From Streptomyces xylophagus (GTDB lineage Bacteria; Actinomycetota; Actinomycetes; Streptomycetales; Streptomycetaceae): 64,000 nt of DNA. Both the position numbers and the translations under genes were made by a program. The stretch spans positions 62,001-126,000 of the forward strand of contig NZ_JNWO01000011.1 of assembly GCF_000716435.1 (NCBI RefSeq). The letters run 5' to 3'. Below the pieces are notes generated by a model. The model did not search any database, was not told the origin of the DNA, and saw only the letters and a list, made by a program, of their open reading frames with translations. Below are positions 25,652 to 33,774 of the stretch, in pieces (the first letter of the stretch is position 1; every line of letters begins with the position of its first letter).

Positions 25652-25741
25652 ACGGCCTCGCTTCGAAGCCACTGCGAACCGTAGGATTATTGCAACAGCA
25701 AGTGACGTGTGATGCCGACGCGACGGGGGCGGGGATACGGC

Positions 25742-26170
25742 ATGGCAGTGCCCGGAACCGGTGCGGGCCAGGGCGGCGGCCCTGACCTGAAGGTCACGTC
25801 CTCCGACCTCACCAAACTCGCCGGCGACCTCGACGACATGCAGGACCACCTCGACAAGCAGGTCAGACGCATGGACGCGATCGTCGACCGCATCGAGGCC
25901 GGCTGGCGCGGCCCGGCGGCGACGGCGTACCGCGAGTTCCACCGCGCGGCGACCGAGGACGCCGTACGCATCCGCGAAGTGATGAAGCTGCTGGAGCAGG
26001 CCGTCCGGATGAGCCGGGACGGCTTCTCCGCGAACGACATCGAGGTGTTGGAGCGCATGCGGAAGATCCAGGTCAACGTCGGCAGCGAGGTCGACAAGCT
26101 GTCGACGCCGAAGGTGGGGGCGACGGGCGATACACCGACGCCGCCCCGCAGCAGCCTCGACTCCTTCTGA
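25742..26170 (+). CDS. WXG100-like protein, probable type VII secretion substrate/partner
   Basis: 142 residues, mainly two helices in hairpin form. The turn carries the W-x-G signature in IEAGWRGPAATAYREFHRAA. Heptad-like helices lie before (LAGDLDDMQDHLDKQVRRMDAIVDR) and after it (MKLLEQAVRMSRDGFSANDIEVLERMRK), with a Pro/Ser tail. The ATG at 25742 has GGGGGCGGGG upstream. It is the first gene of a codirectional run leading to the toxin gene, and is probably a chaperone-like secretion partner. Confidence 0.82.
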   Translation: MAVPGTGAGQGGGPDLKVTSSDLTKLAGDLDDMQDHLDKQVRRMDAIVDRIEAGWRGPAATAYREFHRAATEDAVRIREVMKLLEQAVRMSRDGFSANDIEVLERMRKIQVNVGSEVDKLSTPKVGATGDTPTPPRSSLDSF

Positions 26171-26242
26171 CCTTTCTGAACGCGGGCCGCCGCCAAGTGT
26201 CCATCAACCAGCCATAGTTGCCGACCGATATCCAGGGGGATC

Positions 26243-26560
26243 ATGTCGACCGGGGCTTCCGCCGACGACGACCACATAACCGTCTCCTTCGCCACCCTCC
26301 ACGACCTCGCCGCCGAGCTGGAGGACATCCTCAAGCAGCTCAACGGCAAACTCGACGACCTCTACGACCGCGCCGAACCGGTCGTCCTGTCCTGGAAGGG
26401 CGAGGCCCGCGAGGTCTTCGTCGAGAAGCTCGACGAGTGGGACCGCTCGGCGCAGGACCTGCAGGCCGCGCAGAAGTGGCTGCACTCGTATGTCACCACC
26501 GGTCATGCGAATTACGCGGCGGCTCATCGGGCGGTACTGCGGGGTTGGGGAGCGGGCTGA
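26243..26560 (+). CDS. WXG100 family protein
   Basis: 105 residues, the usual ESAT-6-like size. The turn motif is VVLSWKGEAREVFVEKLDEW (W-x-G), flanked by helices ATLHDLAAELEDILKQLNGKLDDLY and QDLQAAQKWLHSYVTTGHANYA. The stop overlaps the start of the toxin gene by one base (TGATG), so the two are translated together. It most likely pairs with the toxin's N-terminus or with the preceding WXG100 protein for export. Confidence 0.88.
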   Translation: MSTGASADDDHITVSFATLHDLAAELEDILKQLNGKLDDLYDRAEPVVLSWKGEAREVFVEKLDEWDRSAQDLQAAQKWLHSYVTTGHANYAAAHRAVLRGWGAG

Positions 26561-28254
26561 TGAGCACCCCGACGTCTCCGGCGAACGGGAAGATCGACGT
26601 CACTCCGACCGTCCTGTACGGCGTCTCGACGGGAATAGCAGGCCAGCAGGACCCTCTTGACCGTGGCATCAAGTCGTTCCTCGACGAACTGGCCCGGTAC
26701 CCGGACGGCGGCGGGAGGGGCACGGCGATGAAGGACTTCACGACCACCTACCTGCAAGTCGCCGAGCGCTTCCTCGATGTCTGGGCGAAATCCGTGGTGA
26801 GCGTGGGGGGAGCCGCTGTCGGCTTCACGTCCACTGCCAACAACTACGCGGCGGCCGACGCGGCCACCCACCCTTCGCCGACAGGACAGCCGACGCATCG
26901 GCCGAACCCGCATGTCATCGACAAAGCCCCCACCTACGGCCCGGTCACCGATTTCAAGTGGGGGGACATCGACGCGGGCCAGGACTTGATGCAGGAGGCC
27001 CTCGAAGGTCTGGAAGCCGTAGTCCTGGCTGTCATGCGTCCCCTGCTGGAGCACGAGTGCCGTTGGGGCAAAGCGGCGACGATCCTCCCGTTGCCCAATC
27101 ATCTGCGTCTGTACTCGATCTCCCAGGCATGGCGCATGCCGCAGACCACGCTCGGCATGGTGGACGGAACGCTGACGGGCCTCGTCGGCAGCATCACCGA
27201 CCAGACCGACCAGGACTGGTACAACGCGATGCGGACGTTCTGCAGCACGTTGTGGGGGACGTCCGCCTGGGGCCAGAACCGTGAGGGTTACGACTGGGCC
27301 AACGACGACGCGAACAAGAGGGGAAGCAGCCATCCCGTCTTCGCCGTTCTCTTCGACACGTGCGATGCCATGGTCGATGCGATCTACAACGTCGCAAAGG
27401 CGGCCGAGGACGTCCGGGACGATCTGCACCGGATCTACCGCCAAGCCGTTGTCGACAGTCTCAAGCAACTCGATCCGAGAGAGCTGGACATCACGGACGC
27501 CAAAAGCCTGGTGAAGGGGTTGTGGGAAGCAGGAAAGGGTTTGGTCGCGGACGTCTCGGTGGGGATCGTGCTGAACATCGACGAGGGCGCCCTGAACGAC
27601 GCCGTGTCGGCCTACGAGAACCGCCTTCATCGACAGGCCGGCGAAATCAAAGCGTTGCTGCCGGCATTGGACGAGGCGTACACGAGCATACCGACCTTCA
27701 ACGCCGAAACGGCCAGAGCCGAGGCGTTCGGCGCACGGGCGTTGACAGGTTTCAAGGGAAATCCTCTGTATACAGTGCCAGGGGACAGCGAAGCCAATCA
27801 TGCGTACCCGCTCGACCTAGCGAATCAGGAGGGAGTACACGGCAGTCACATCATCGACAAGCACGTGGGTAAGACCGATGCGCAGCTCGCGCAGCGGCTC
27901 AGGGATCAGCCGACGATCGACGCTGCCTCCACTTTCTCGGACCTTCCCGCCGCCCAAAAATACACACAGAACGCGATGGAATATGTCGGACCACCTGCAA
28001 ATTCAGGGCAGCAGAACGCAGGCGTGAACAATCAGGAGAAGATCAAGAAGTGGCTTTCCAGGCCACGCACCGATGCCTCTATTTTGACTCTTGATCCGGT
28101 CGAGTACAATTCCGTGACCGGACGTACCATTACAGCTGGCAACCCGCATGCGAGTGCGGCGCAGGATACACATACCGTGAAGGTCGTACTCAAATACAAG
28201 AATGGCCTCCACCCACCCTATGTGGCCTACACATCCATGCCGACGCTTCCATAA
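26560..28254 (+). CDS. Putative type VII-exported polymorphic toxin with RNase A-like C-terminal domain
   Basis: 564 residues. The N-terminal ~420 are helical with no signal peptide, as expected for a WXG-linked substrate. The C-terminal ~140 match the bacterial RNase A-like (CdiA-CT) domain: GSHIIDKHVGKTDAQLAQRL with His435 and Arg446 eleven residues apart, ASTFSDLPAAQKYTQNAM, DASILTLDPVEYNSVTGRTI and a C-terminal YVAYTSMPTLP. The His/Arg spacing equals what I recall for the Yersinia kristensenii enzyme (His175/Arg186), and Thr558 may be the third residue, while a Met sits where its Tyr would be. G+C falls visibly after about 27.75 kb. An immunity gene follows. The toxin assignment is inference from family and context. 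Confidence 0.8.
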   Translation: MSTPTSPANGKIDVTPTVLYGVSTGIAGQQDPLDRGIKSFLDELARYPDGGGRGTAMKDFTTTYLQVAERFLDVWAKSVVSVGGAAVGFTSTANNYAAADAATHPSPTGQPTHRPNPHVIDKAPTYGPVTDFKWGDIDAGQDLMQEALEGLEAVVLAVMRPLLEHECRWGKAATILPLPNHLRLYSISQAWRMPQTTLGMVDGTLTGLVGSITDQTDQDWYNAMRTFCSTLWGTSAWGQNREGYDWANDDANKRGSSHPVFAVLFDTCDAMVDAIYNVAKAAEDVRDDLHRIYRQAVVDSLKQLDPRELDITDAKSLVKGLWEAGKGLVADVSVGIVLNIDEGALNDAVSAYENRLHRQAGEIKALLPALDEAYTSIPTFNAETARAEAFGARALTGFKGNPLYTVPGDSEANHAYPLDLANQEGVHGSHIIDKHVGKTDAQLAQRLRDQPTIDAASTFSDLPAAQKYTQNAMEYVGPPANSGQQNAGVNNQEKIKKWLSRPRTDASILTLDPVEYNSVTGRTITAGNPHASAAQDTHTVKVVLKYKNGLHPPYVAYTSMPTLP

Positions 28255-28273
28255 GCCCACCATGGGAGGATCT

Positions 28274-28762
28274 GTGACGAGGAAGAATCCGGACCTGCCC
28301 GGATGCCAGCAAGGATATTTCGACGAACGCCAATCCTTTGCTGCAGTTGATTCCCGCGGGGAAGCGGATTGGCATGAAACTGTCGTAGAAATGGTTCGCG
28401 GAACCCGTGCACTCCGAGGTATTGACCGCACAACATTGCGTGACAGCCTTTTTGAAGTTTCATATGAGGGAGCTCTGGATCTGGCCAGACTGATTTCCGG
28501 CGGGTCCCTTCTCTACGGTCCCAGCGAATCCCTCCGAACATTGGACACCGAGCGGGACGACTGCTTGCGTGAAACCTTGGGAACTGCTGGGAAAAATGCC
28601 CGGTTCTTCACCAATCACGGGCACGCGGAAGATGGTGACCAGGCCGATTTTCTGGTGTCGTCGTTTCACGTAAACTCGCTTGCCGCTACAACAATCGACG
28701 TCTGCCTCATCGGAGTTTCTGACGAAAATATCATGGTTCTCTGGCGTTTCGAGGATGACTAG
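28274..28762 (+). CDS. Probable immunity protein of the RNase A-like toxin
   Basis: 162 residues, of no recognised family. It is acidic and starts VTRKNPDLPGCQQGYFDERQSF; the end is IDVCLIGVSDENIMVLWRFEDD. The GTG at 28274 is preferred over the ATG at 28262 because GGGAGGA lies just before it. The gene sits directly after the toxin tip and shares its lower G+C and A/T-ending codons, unlike the rest of the window. Position, size and composition are what an immunity gene exchanged together with a toxin tip would show. Direct evidence for binding is lacking. Confidence 0.65.
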   Translation: MTRKNPDLPGCQQGYFDERQSFAAVDSRGEADWHETVVEMVRGTRALRGIDRTTLRDSLFEVSYEGALDLARLISGGSLLYGPSESLRTLDTERDDCLRETLGTAGKNARFFTNHGHAEDGDQADFLVSSFHVNSLAATTIDVCLIGVSDENIMVLWRFEDD

Positions 28763-28815
28763 ACACCCCTGGCCACCCCCGAAACCATGAGGACTGGCGT
28801 CGCGATGTACAGGCC

Positions 28816-29139
28816 GTGAAGACTGAGAGCGAGCAACGAATGCGGACCCGTTCCGCCACCTACCCCGACCACGAAACAGCCCAATGGGCCACCCAACAGG
28901 TAGTCACCGCCAACGAACAAGTCATCCACCGCTGGCTCGCCCAGTCCACCCGCCCCCGCCTGACCATCGAGGCGACCTGGCCGTCCCGCCCCGAACCGGT
29001 CGGACGTGTACTGCTCCAGGCGATGATGCTGGCCGGCCGGGAACCCGTCGACGTCCGTGCGGCCCGGGTGATCCTGAAGCGGGACGAGTCGCGGCCACAC
29101 GGCTTCGCCGTCCACGCCACGTTTCCGATGTACCTGTGA
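28816..29139 (+). pseudogene. Orphan, truncated RNase A-like toxin module
   Basis: 107 residues if read from the GTG at 28816. RTRSATYPDHETAQWATQQVV and PVGRVLLQAMML, VRAARVILKRDES and HGFAVHATFP follow the second half of the bacterial RNase A-like domain. The first part, which carries the His-x-x-x-x-His-Val-Gly-Lys stretch and the catalytic Arg, is absent, and the expected Thr and Tyr near the C-terminus read as Ala/Thr-Phe. The frame is open a little upstream without a start codon, and the ribosome binding site is poor. It looks like a displaced toxin tip that lost its N-terminus. It may still be expressed as a small protein. Confidence 0.6.
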
Positions 29140-29163
29140 TGACGACCCGTAGAGGCTGATCCC

Positions 29164-29862
29164 GTGCCCCTGAGCCCCCTCGAACACGACCGCCGCTACG
29201 GCGAGTTGGACCAGGTGATCCGCGCCTACGCCGGGCAGTCGGCCGACGACACCCCGGACAAGGCGAGCGAGGCGCTGGTCGCCTACCTGCGCCACACCTG
29301 GCACAGCCGACCGTGGGCTCTCGCCGTCGCCGAACGTCAACTCCGCGAGTACGCCGACAACCCGCCCGGCCGACTCCGCCTGCGTCTCGGCGAGTTCTAC
29401 GCCGTCCCGGACGTGGGGCTCCCCGAGGGCGAGATCCAGCAGTGGCTGTACTGCCTCGCCGACCACATCAAGCACAGCGTCGAGGAGGGCGAGGTCCCAC
29501 CCCCGGCCACCCCCGCCACCCACTGGGAATGGCACGCCCGCTTCCCGGAACTCGGCCAGTTCCTCGGCGGCTGGTTCTCCCAGGACATGCAGGACGAGTT
29601 CGACGACCACGACGCGGCGATCGACGACTACCGGACCTCGACCGATCCGCAGCTGGTCGCCCGTCTCGCCGGCGAGCTGCACGAACTGCTCGCCCTGGAC
29701 ATCGACGAGTCCGACTACGCCCTCGCCGTCGCCGAGTTGGGCATGGAGGTCGACCCACCGACGCCGTACTCACCCAGCGGCTGGCTCGCGCTGGTCGCCG
29801 ACCGGCTGACCACGCCCCGGGCCGACTACAGCCCCCCGGCACACCCGGCACAGGAGAGCTGA
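29164..29862 (+). CDS. CdiI-like contact-dependent growth inhibition immunity protein
   Basis: 232 residues, acidic and cytoplasmic. The core FPELGQFLGGWFSQDMQDEFDDHDAAIDDYRTSTDP, followed by LAGELHELLALDI, fits the CdiI immunity family that often accompanies RNase A-like tips. An N-terminal helical part (LDQVIRAYAGQSADD, WALAVAERQLREYAD) is added. The GTG start has AGAGG upstream and follows the orphan RNase module by 24 bp. It most likely neutralises that module, or the same toxin from sibling strains. Confidence 0.72.
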   Translation: MPLSPLEHDRRYGELDQVIRAYAGQSADDTPDKASEALVAYLRHTWHSRPWALAVAERQLREYADNPPGRLRLRLGEFYAVPDVGLPEGEIQQWLYCLADHIKHSVEEGEVPPPATPATHWEWHARFPELGQFLGGWFSQDMQDEFDDHDAAIDDYRTSTDPQLVARLAGELHELLALDIDESDYALAVAELGMEVDPPTPYSPSGWLALVADRLTTPRADYSPPAHPAQES

Positions 29863-29894
29863 GCCGCGCATCCCGACTCACGGGGATGCGCGGC
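29863..29894. terminator. Hairpin between convergent cdiI-like and bkdC genes
   Basis: A 12-bp perfect stem (29863-29874 with 29883-29894) and an 8-nt loop, directly at the end of the CdiI-like gene and 9 bp before the end of the leftward bkdC gene. It can serve both. Confidence 0.7.
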
Positions 29895-29902
29895 CCCTGC
29901 CT

Positions 29903-31291
29903 CTACCCCCAGGTGATCAACCGCTTCGGCTGCTCAAGAATCGCCGCCACATCCGCCAGCACCTTCGACCCCAACTCCCCGTCCACCAACCGGTGGTCGA
30001 AGGACAACGCCAGCGTCGTCACCTGGCGCGGCTTCACCTTGCCCTTGTGGACCCACGGCTGGAGTTTGATCGTGCCGATCGCGAGGATCGCGGACTCGCC
30101 GGGGTTGAGGATCGGTGTGCCGGTGTCGATGCCGAAGACACCGACGTTGGTGATGGTGACCGTGCCGCCCTGCATCGCCGCCGGGGACGTCTTGCCCTCC
30201 CTCGCCGTCGATACCAACTCACCCAGCGACTCCGCCAGTTGGGGCAGCGTCTTCGCGTGGGCGTCCTTGATGTTCGGCACGATCAGGCCGCGCGGGGTCG
30301 CCGCCGCGATGCCGAGGTTGACGTAGTGCTTGAGGACGATCTCCTGGGCGGCATCGTCCCAGGACGCGTTGATGTCCGGGTTGCGCTTGATGGCGACCAG
30401 CAGGGCCTTGGCGATCAGGAGCAACGGGTTCACCCGTAGGCCCTGCAACTCCTTGTCCTGCTTGAGTTCCTCGACCAGCTTCATCGTCCGGGTCACGTCC
30501 ACCGTCACGAACTCCGTGACATGCGGCGCCGTGAACGCCGAACCGACCATCGCCGCGGCCGTCGCCTTGCGGACGCCCTTGACCGGGACACGGGTCTCCC
30601 GGGTCGTGTCGTACGTCACGGGGGCGGGCGCAAGGGCGGCGGGCTCGGGGGCCTGCACCGATGCCGGTGCCGGTGTTGGCGCCACCGCCGCGTGCACATC
30701 CTCGCGCGTGATCACGCCGTCCGGGCCCGACGGAGTCACCGTCGCCAGGTCCACGCCCAGGTCCTTCGCCAGCTTCCGCACCGGCGGCTTCGCCAGCGGG
30801 CGTTGCTGTACGACCGTCCCGCTCGCGTGCCCGTTCAGCTCGGCCTGGACCGCCGCCGTCGCCGACGACACCTCCTGCGCCGGGATCTCCGCGCCCTTGC
30901 GGGGGCGGCGCTTCGTGGCGGACGTGGAGACGCCGTAGCCCACCAGTACCGGCGTGCGGGCCGGTGCCGCGGGCTTCGCCTCCTCCTCGGGAATCTCAGC
31001 AGCAGCCTCGGCCGGAGCCGCGCCCCCGGACACGTCCACCGCGATGATGGACATGCCCACCGCCACCGTCGTCCCCTCGGGGAAGCGGAGTTCGCGCACC
31101 ACGCCGTCGTACGGGATGGGGAGTTCCACCGCCGCCTTCGCCGTCTCCACCTCGCAGACGACCTGGCCGTCGGCGACGGTGTCGCCGGGCTGGACGTACC
31201 ACTTGAGGATCTCGGCCTCGGTGAGGCCCTCGCCCACGTCCGGCATCTTGAATTCGCGTACGGACGCTTCAGCTTCAGTCATCGTCGTCAC
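29903..31291 (-). CDS. bkdC: Branched-chain keto-acid dehydrogenase E2 (dihydrolipoamide acyltransferase), operon 1
   Basis: 462 residues. The N-terminal lipoyl domain (residues about 14-90) has the lipoyl-lysine in VCEVETAKAAVELPIPYDG. A Pro/Ala linker follows, then the peripheral subunit-binding domain (KPPVRKLAKDLGVDLATVTPSGPDGVITREDV) and the catalytic domain with SFDHRLVDGELG (His-x-x-x-Asp-Gly) near the C-terminus. It transfers branched acyl groups from E1 to CoA. It is last in an E1alpha-E1beta-E2 operon, 10 bp after E1beta. No E3 gene is present here. A pyruvate-type complex is possible from sequence, but context favours Bkd. Confidence 0.9.
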   Translation of the reverse strand: MTTMTEAEASVREFKMPDVGEGLTEAEILKWYVQPGDTVADGQVVCEVETAKAAVELPIPYDGVVRELRFPEGTTVAVGMSIIAVDVSGGAAPAEAAAEIPEEEAKPAAPARTPVLVGYGVSTSATKRRPRKGAEIPAQEVSSATAAVQAELNGHASGTVVQQRPLAKPPVRKLAKDLGVDLATVTPSGPDGVITREDVHAAVAPTPAPASVQAPEPAALAPAPVTYDTTRETRVPVKGVRKATAAAMVGSAFTAPHVTEFVTVDVTRTMKLVEELKQDKELQGLRVNPLLLIAKALLVAIKRNPDINASWDDAAQEIVLKHYVNLGIAAATPRGLIVPNIKDAHAKTLPQLAESLGELVSTAREGKTSPAAMQGGTVTITNVGVFGIDTGTPILNPGESAILAIGTIKLQPWVHKGKVKPRQVTTLALSFDHRLVDGELGSKVLADVAAILEQPKRLITWG

Positions 31292-31301
31292 GACCCTCTC
31301 C

Positions 31302-32294
31302 TCAGTACGCCAGAGCGCGGTCGACGGCGTCGAGCACCCGGTCCAGGCTCGGCAGGTACTCCTCCTCCAGGCGTGCCGGCGGGTACGGGGCGTGATAGCC
31401 GCCCACGCGCAGCACCGGGGCCTCCAGGTGGTAGAAGCAGCGCTCCGTGATGCGGGCCGCGATCTCGCCGCCGGAGCCGAAGAACACCGGTGCCTCGTGG
31501 ACCACGACCAGGCGGCGGGTCTTCTCGACCGAGGCCTGGATCGCGTCGAAGTCCAGCGGGGACACCGAGCGCAGGTCCAGGATCTCCAGCGACCTGCCCT
31601 CCTCGGCGGCCGCGTCGGCGACCTCCTGGCAGAGCTTCACCATCGGGCCGTAGGCGGCGAGGGTGAGGTCCGTGCCCTCGCGGACCACGCGGGCCCGGTG
31701 GAGGGGGTCGGGGATGGCCTCGGTGTTGACGTCGCCCTTGTCCCAGTAGCGCCGTTTCGGTTCGAAGAAGATCACCGGGTCGTCGCTCTGGATGGCCTGC
31801 TGCATCATCCAGTAGGCGTCCGACGAGTTCGACGGGCTGACGATCTTCAGGCCCGGCACGTGCGCGAACAGGGCTTCCGGGGACTCCGAGTGGTGTTCCA
31901 CGGCGCCGATGCCGCCGCCGTAGGGAATGCGCACGACGACCGGCATCTTCACCTTGCCCAGGGAGCGGGCGTGCATCTTGGCGAGCTGGGTGACGATCTG
32001 GTCGTAGGCCGGGAAGACGAAGCCGTCGAACTGGATCTCCACGACCGGGCGGTAGCCGCGGAGGGCGAGACCGATGGCCGTGCCTACGATGCCCGACTCG
32101 GCGAGCGGGGTGTCGACCACCCTGCGTTCGCCGAAGTCCTTCTGGAGGCCGTCCGTGACGCGGAAGACGCCGCCGAGCTTGCCGACGTCCTCGCCCATGA
32201 TGAGGACCTTGGGGTCGGACTCCAGGGCGGCGCGCAGCGATTCGTTGATCGCCTTGGCCAGCGGCAGGTTCTTGAAAGTCGCGGTCTCCGCCAT
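31302..32294 (-). CDS. bkdB: Branched-chain keto-acid dehydrogenase E1 beta, operon 1
   Basis: 330 residues. Transketolase-like pyrimidine-binding features include IMGEDVGKLGGVFRVTDGL, the glutamate-bearing TPLAESGIVGTAIGLALRG, and RIPYGGGIGAVEHHSESPEA. The C-terminal domain has LEILDLRSVSPLDFDAI and VVHEAPVFFGSGGEIAARI. It assembles with E1alpha as an alpha2-beta2 heterotetramer using thiamine diphosphate. The ATG lies one base after the E1alpha stop, so translation is coupled. Confidence 0.92.
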   Translation of the reverse strand: MAETATFKNLPLAKAINESLRAALESDPKVLIMGEDVGKLGGVFRVTDGLQKDFGERRVVDTPLAESGIVGTAIGLALRGYRPVVEIQFDGFVFPAYDQIVTQLAKMHARSLGKVKMPVVVRIPYGGGIGAVEHHSESPEALFAHVPGLKIVSPSNSSDAYWMMQQAIQSDDPVIFFEPKRRYWDKGDVNTEAIPDPLHRARVVREGTDLTLAAYGPMVKLCQEVADAAAEEGRSLEILDLRSVSPLDFDAIQASVEKTRRLVVVHEAPVFFGSGGEIAARITERCFYHLEAPVLRVGGYHAPYPPARLEEEYLPSLDRVLDAVDRALAY

Positions 32295-32295
32295 G

Positions 32296-33453
32296 TCACT
32301 TACCCCCTTCTTCGTCCGCGAACGACGCCTGGTAGGCGGCGAACTGGGCCCTCTCCTCGTCGACGAGCGCGTGCCCGTCCGCGTACACGTGCTCGAAGAT
32401 GGCGAACCGGTCCGGGTCCGGCATGGCACGGACCGCTTCGCGCACTCGCCTGCCCAACGCCTCGCTCTCCGTCTCGAGTTCCGCGAAAAATCCCTCGTAC
32501 GCGTGGTTTGAGGCCTCGAGATACCGGTGCAGCCGCAGGATCGGGTCCTTCGCCTCCCAGGACTCGCGCTCCTCGTCGGCCCGGTACTTCGTCGGATCGT
32601 CGGAGGTGGTGTGGGCGCCCATGCGGTAGGTGTACGCCTCGACGAGCGTCGGGCCCTCGCCGTTGCGGGCCCGCTCCAGCGCCCACTTGGTGACGGCGAG
32701 GCAGGCCAGTACGTCGTTGCCGTCGACGCGGACGCCCGGGAAGCCGTAGCCCTGTGCGCGCTGGTAGAGCGGGACGCGGGTCTGCTTCTCGGTGGGCTCG
32801 GAGATGGCCCACTGGTTGTTCTGGCAGAAGAACACGACCGGGGCGTTGTACACCGCCGAGAAGGTGAACGATTCCGCCACGTCGCCCTGGCTGGAGGCGC
32901 CGTCCCCGAAGTACGCGATGACGGCGCTGTCGGCGCCGTCCATGGTCACGCCCATCGCGTAGCCCGTGGCGTGCAGCGTCTGCGAGCCGATGACGATCGT
33001 GTACAGGTGGAAGTTGTTCGTGTTCGGGTCCCAGCCGCCGTGGTTGACGCCCCGGAACATGCCGAGCAGGTTGGTCGGGTCGACCCCGCGGCACCAGGCG
33101 ACGCCGTGCTCGCGGTAGGTCGGGAAGACGTAGTCGTCCTCGCGGGTGGCCCGCCCGGAGCCGATCTGTGCGGCCTCCTGGCCGAGCAGCGAGGCCCACA
33201 GGCCCAGCTCGCCCTGGCGCTGCAGGGCGGTGGCCTCGGCGTCGAAGCGGCGGGTGAGCACCATGTCGCGGTACAGGCCGCGGAGCTCTTCGGGGGTGAT
33301 GCCGGCGACGTACTTGTCGTACGGGGCGGTCTTGGCGTTCTTGACTCGCTTGCCCTCGGGCGTCAGCAGCTGGACGAGGTCCGGGTCGGCGCCCTTGGCC
33401 TTGCTTCCGGCGCTGCGTCGCGGCTTGCGCGGGGCAGTGCTCTCCACGGTCAC
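32296..33453 (-). CDS. bkdA: Branched-chain keto-acid dehydrogenase E1 alpha, operon 1
   Basis: 385 residues from the GTG at 33453, which has GGAGGAG upstream. The thiamine-diphosphate motif is YFGDGASSQGDVAESFTFSAVYNAPVVFFCQNNQWAIS (G-D-G ... N-N). TYRMGAHTTSDDPTKYR and the QRQGELGLWASLLGQEA substrate region are typical of E1alpha. A basic, Pro/Lys-rich N-terminal tail (PRKPRRSAGSKAKG) precedes the domain. It decarboxylates the keto acids from Val, Leu and Ile, feeding branched fatty-acid and polyketide starters. First gene of the operon, divergent from a response regulator. Confidence 0.92.
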   Translation of the reverse strand: MTVESTAPRKPRRSAGSKAKGADPDLVQLLTPEGKRVKNAKTAPYDKYVAGITPEELRGLYRDMVLTRRFDAEATALQRQGELGLWASLLGQEAAQIGSGRATREDDYVFPTYREHGVAWCRGVDPTNLLGMFRGVNHGGWDPNTNNFHLYTIVIGSQTLHATGYAMGVTMDGADSAVIAYFGDGASSQGDVAESFTFSAVYNAPVVFFCQNNQWAISEPTEKQTRVPLYQRAQGYGFPGVRVDGNDVLACLAVTKWALERARNGEGPTLVEAYTYRMGAHTTSDDPTKYRADEERESWEAKDPILRLHRYLEASNHAYEGFFAELETESEALGRRVREAVRAMPDPDRFAIFEHVYADGHALVDEERAQFAAYQASFADEEGGK

Positions 33454-33774
33454 GTGTGCTCCTCCGTCGGTCCGGCTCCCCGGGTTCGCCGGGTGCCAGT
33501 GCGGCTCACCTGCGCCCCACGGACGCACAGGGTGGGTGCGGTTCGTCGGGAGCAGGCGTGACAGGTGCCCCGGCGAGCGCCCTGCAACAGGCACGTTACC
33601 CAGTGCTCCACAATTCTGTGAAACCCCTCCTGACCTGCGATTTTGCTTGGATTTCCAAGTAAATCGCGAAAGTCGGGAACAAGTCCTGGTCACAGCCTTG
33701 CAGGGGGCCGGAACAACGGCACGTTATCCCGCTCACCTCGGGCACGGGAAGAGCCTGTATGTGAGACTTACCGC
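33454..33774. other. Divergent control region between bkd operon 1 and response regulator
   Basis: 321 bp with no gene. G+C falls sharply around 33600-33680, where a large dyad lies. Elsewhere it holds the bkdA leader with its ribosome binding site and the short leader of the response regulator gene. Confidence 0.6.
33639..33665. promoter_or_regulatory. 27-bp A/T-rich near-perfect palindrome
   Basis: GATTT-TG-CTTGGA, a TT(T)-type centre and TCCAAG-TA-AAATC: the arms match at 11 of 13 or more positions around 33652. It stands out in this G+C-rich context and lies between the divergent bkdA and response regulator genes. A shared operator is the simplest reading. Confidence 0.6.

Noticed and set aside
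25742..28254. Complete type VII secretion locus
   Set aside because: No EccC-type ATPase, EccB/D/E or mycosin gene is visible; only substrates are here.
28669..28684. parS-like TTTCACGTAAAC in the immunity gene
   Set aside because: The palindrome is broken (GTAAAC instead of GTGAAAC), so it is not a credible ParB site.
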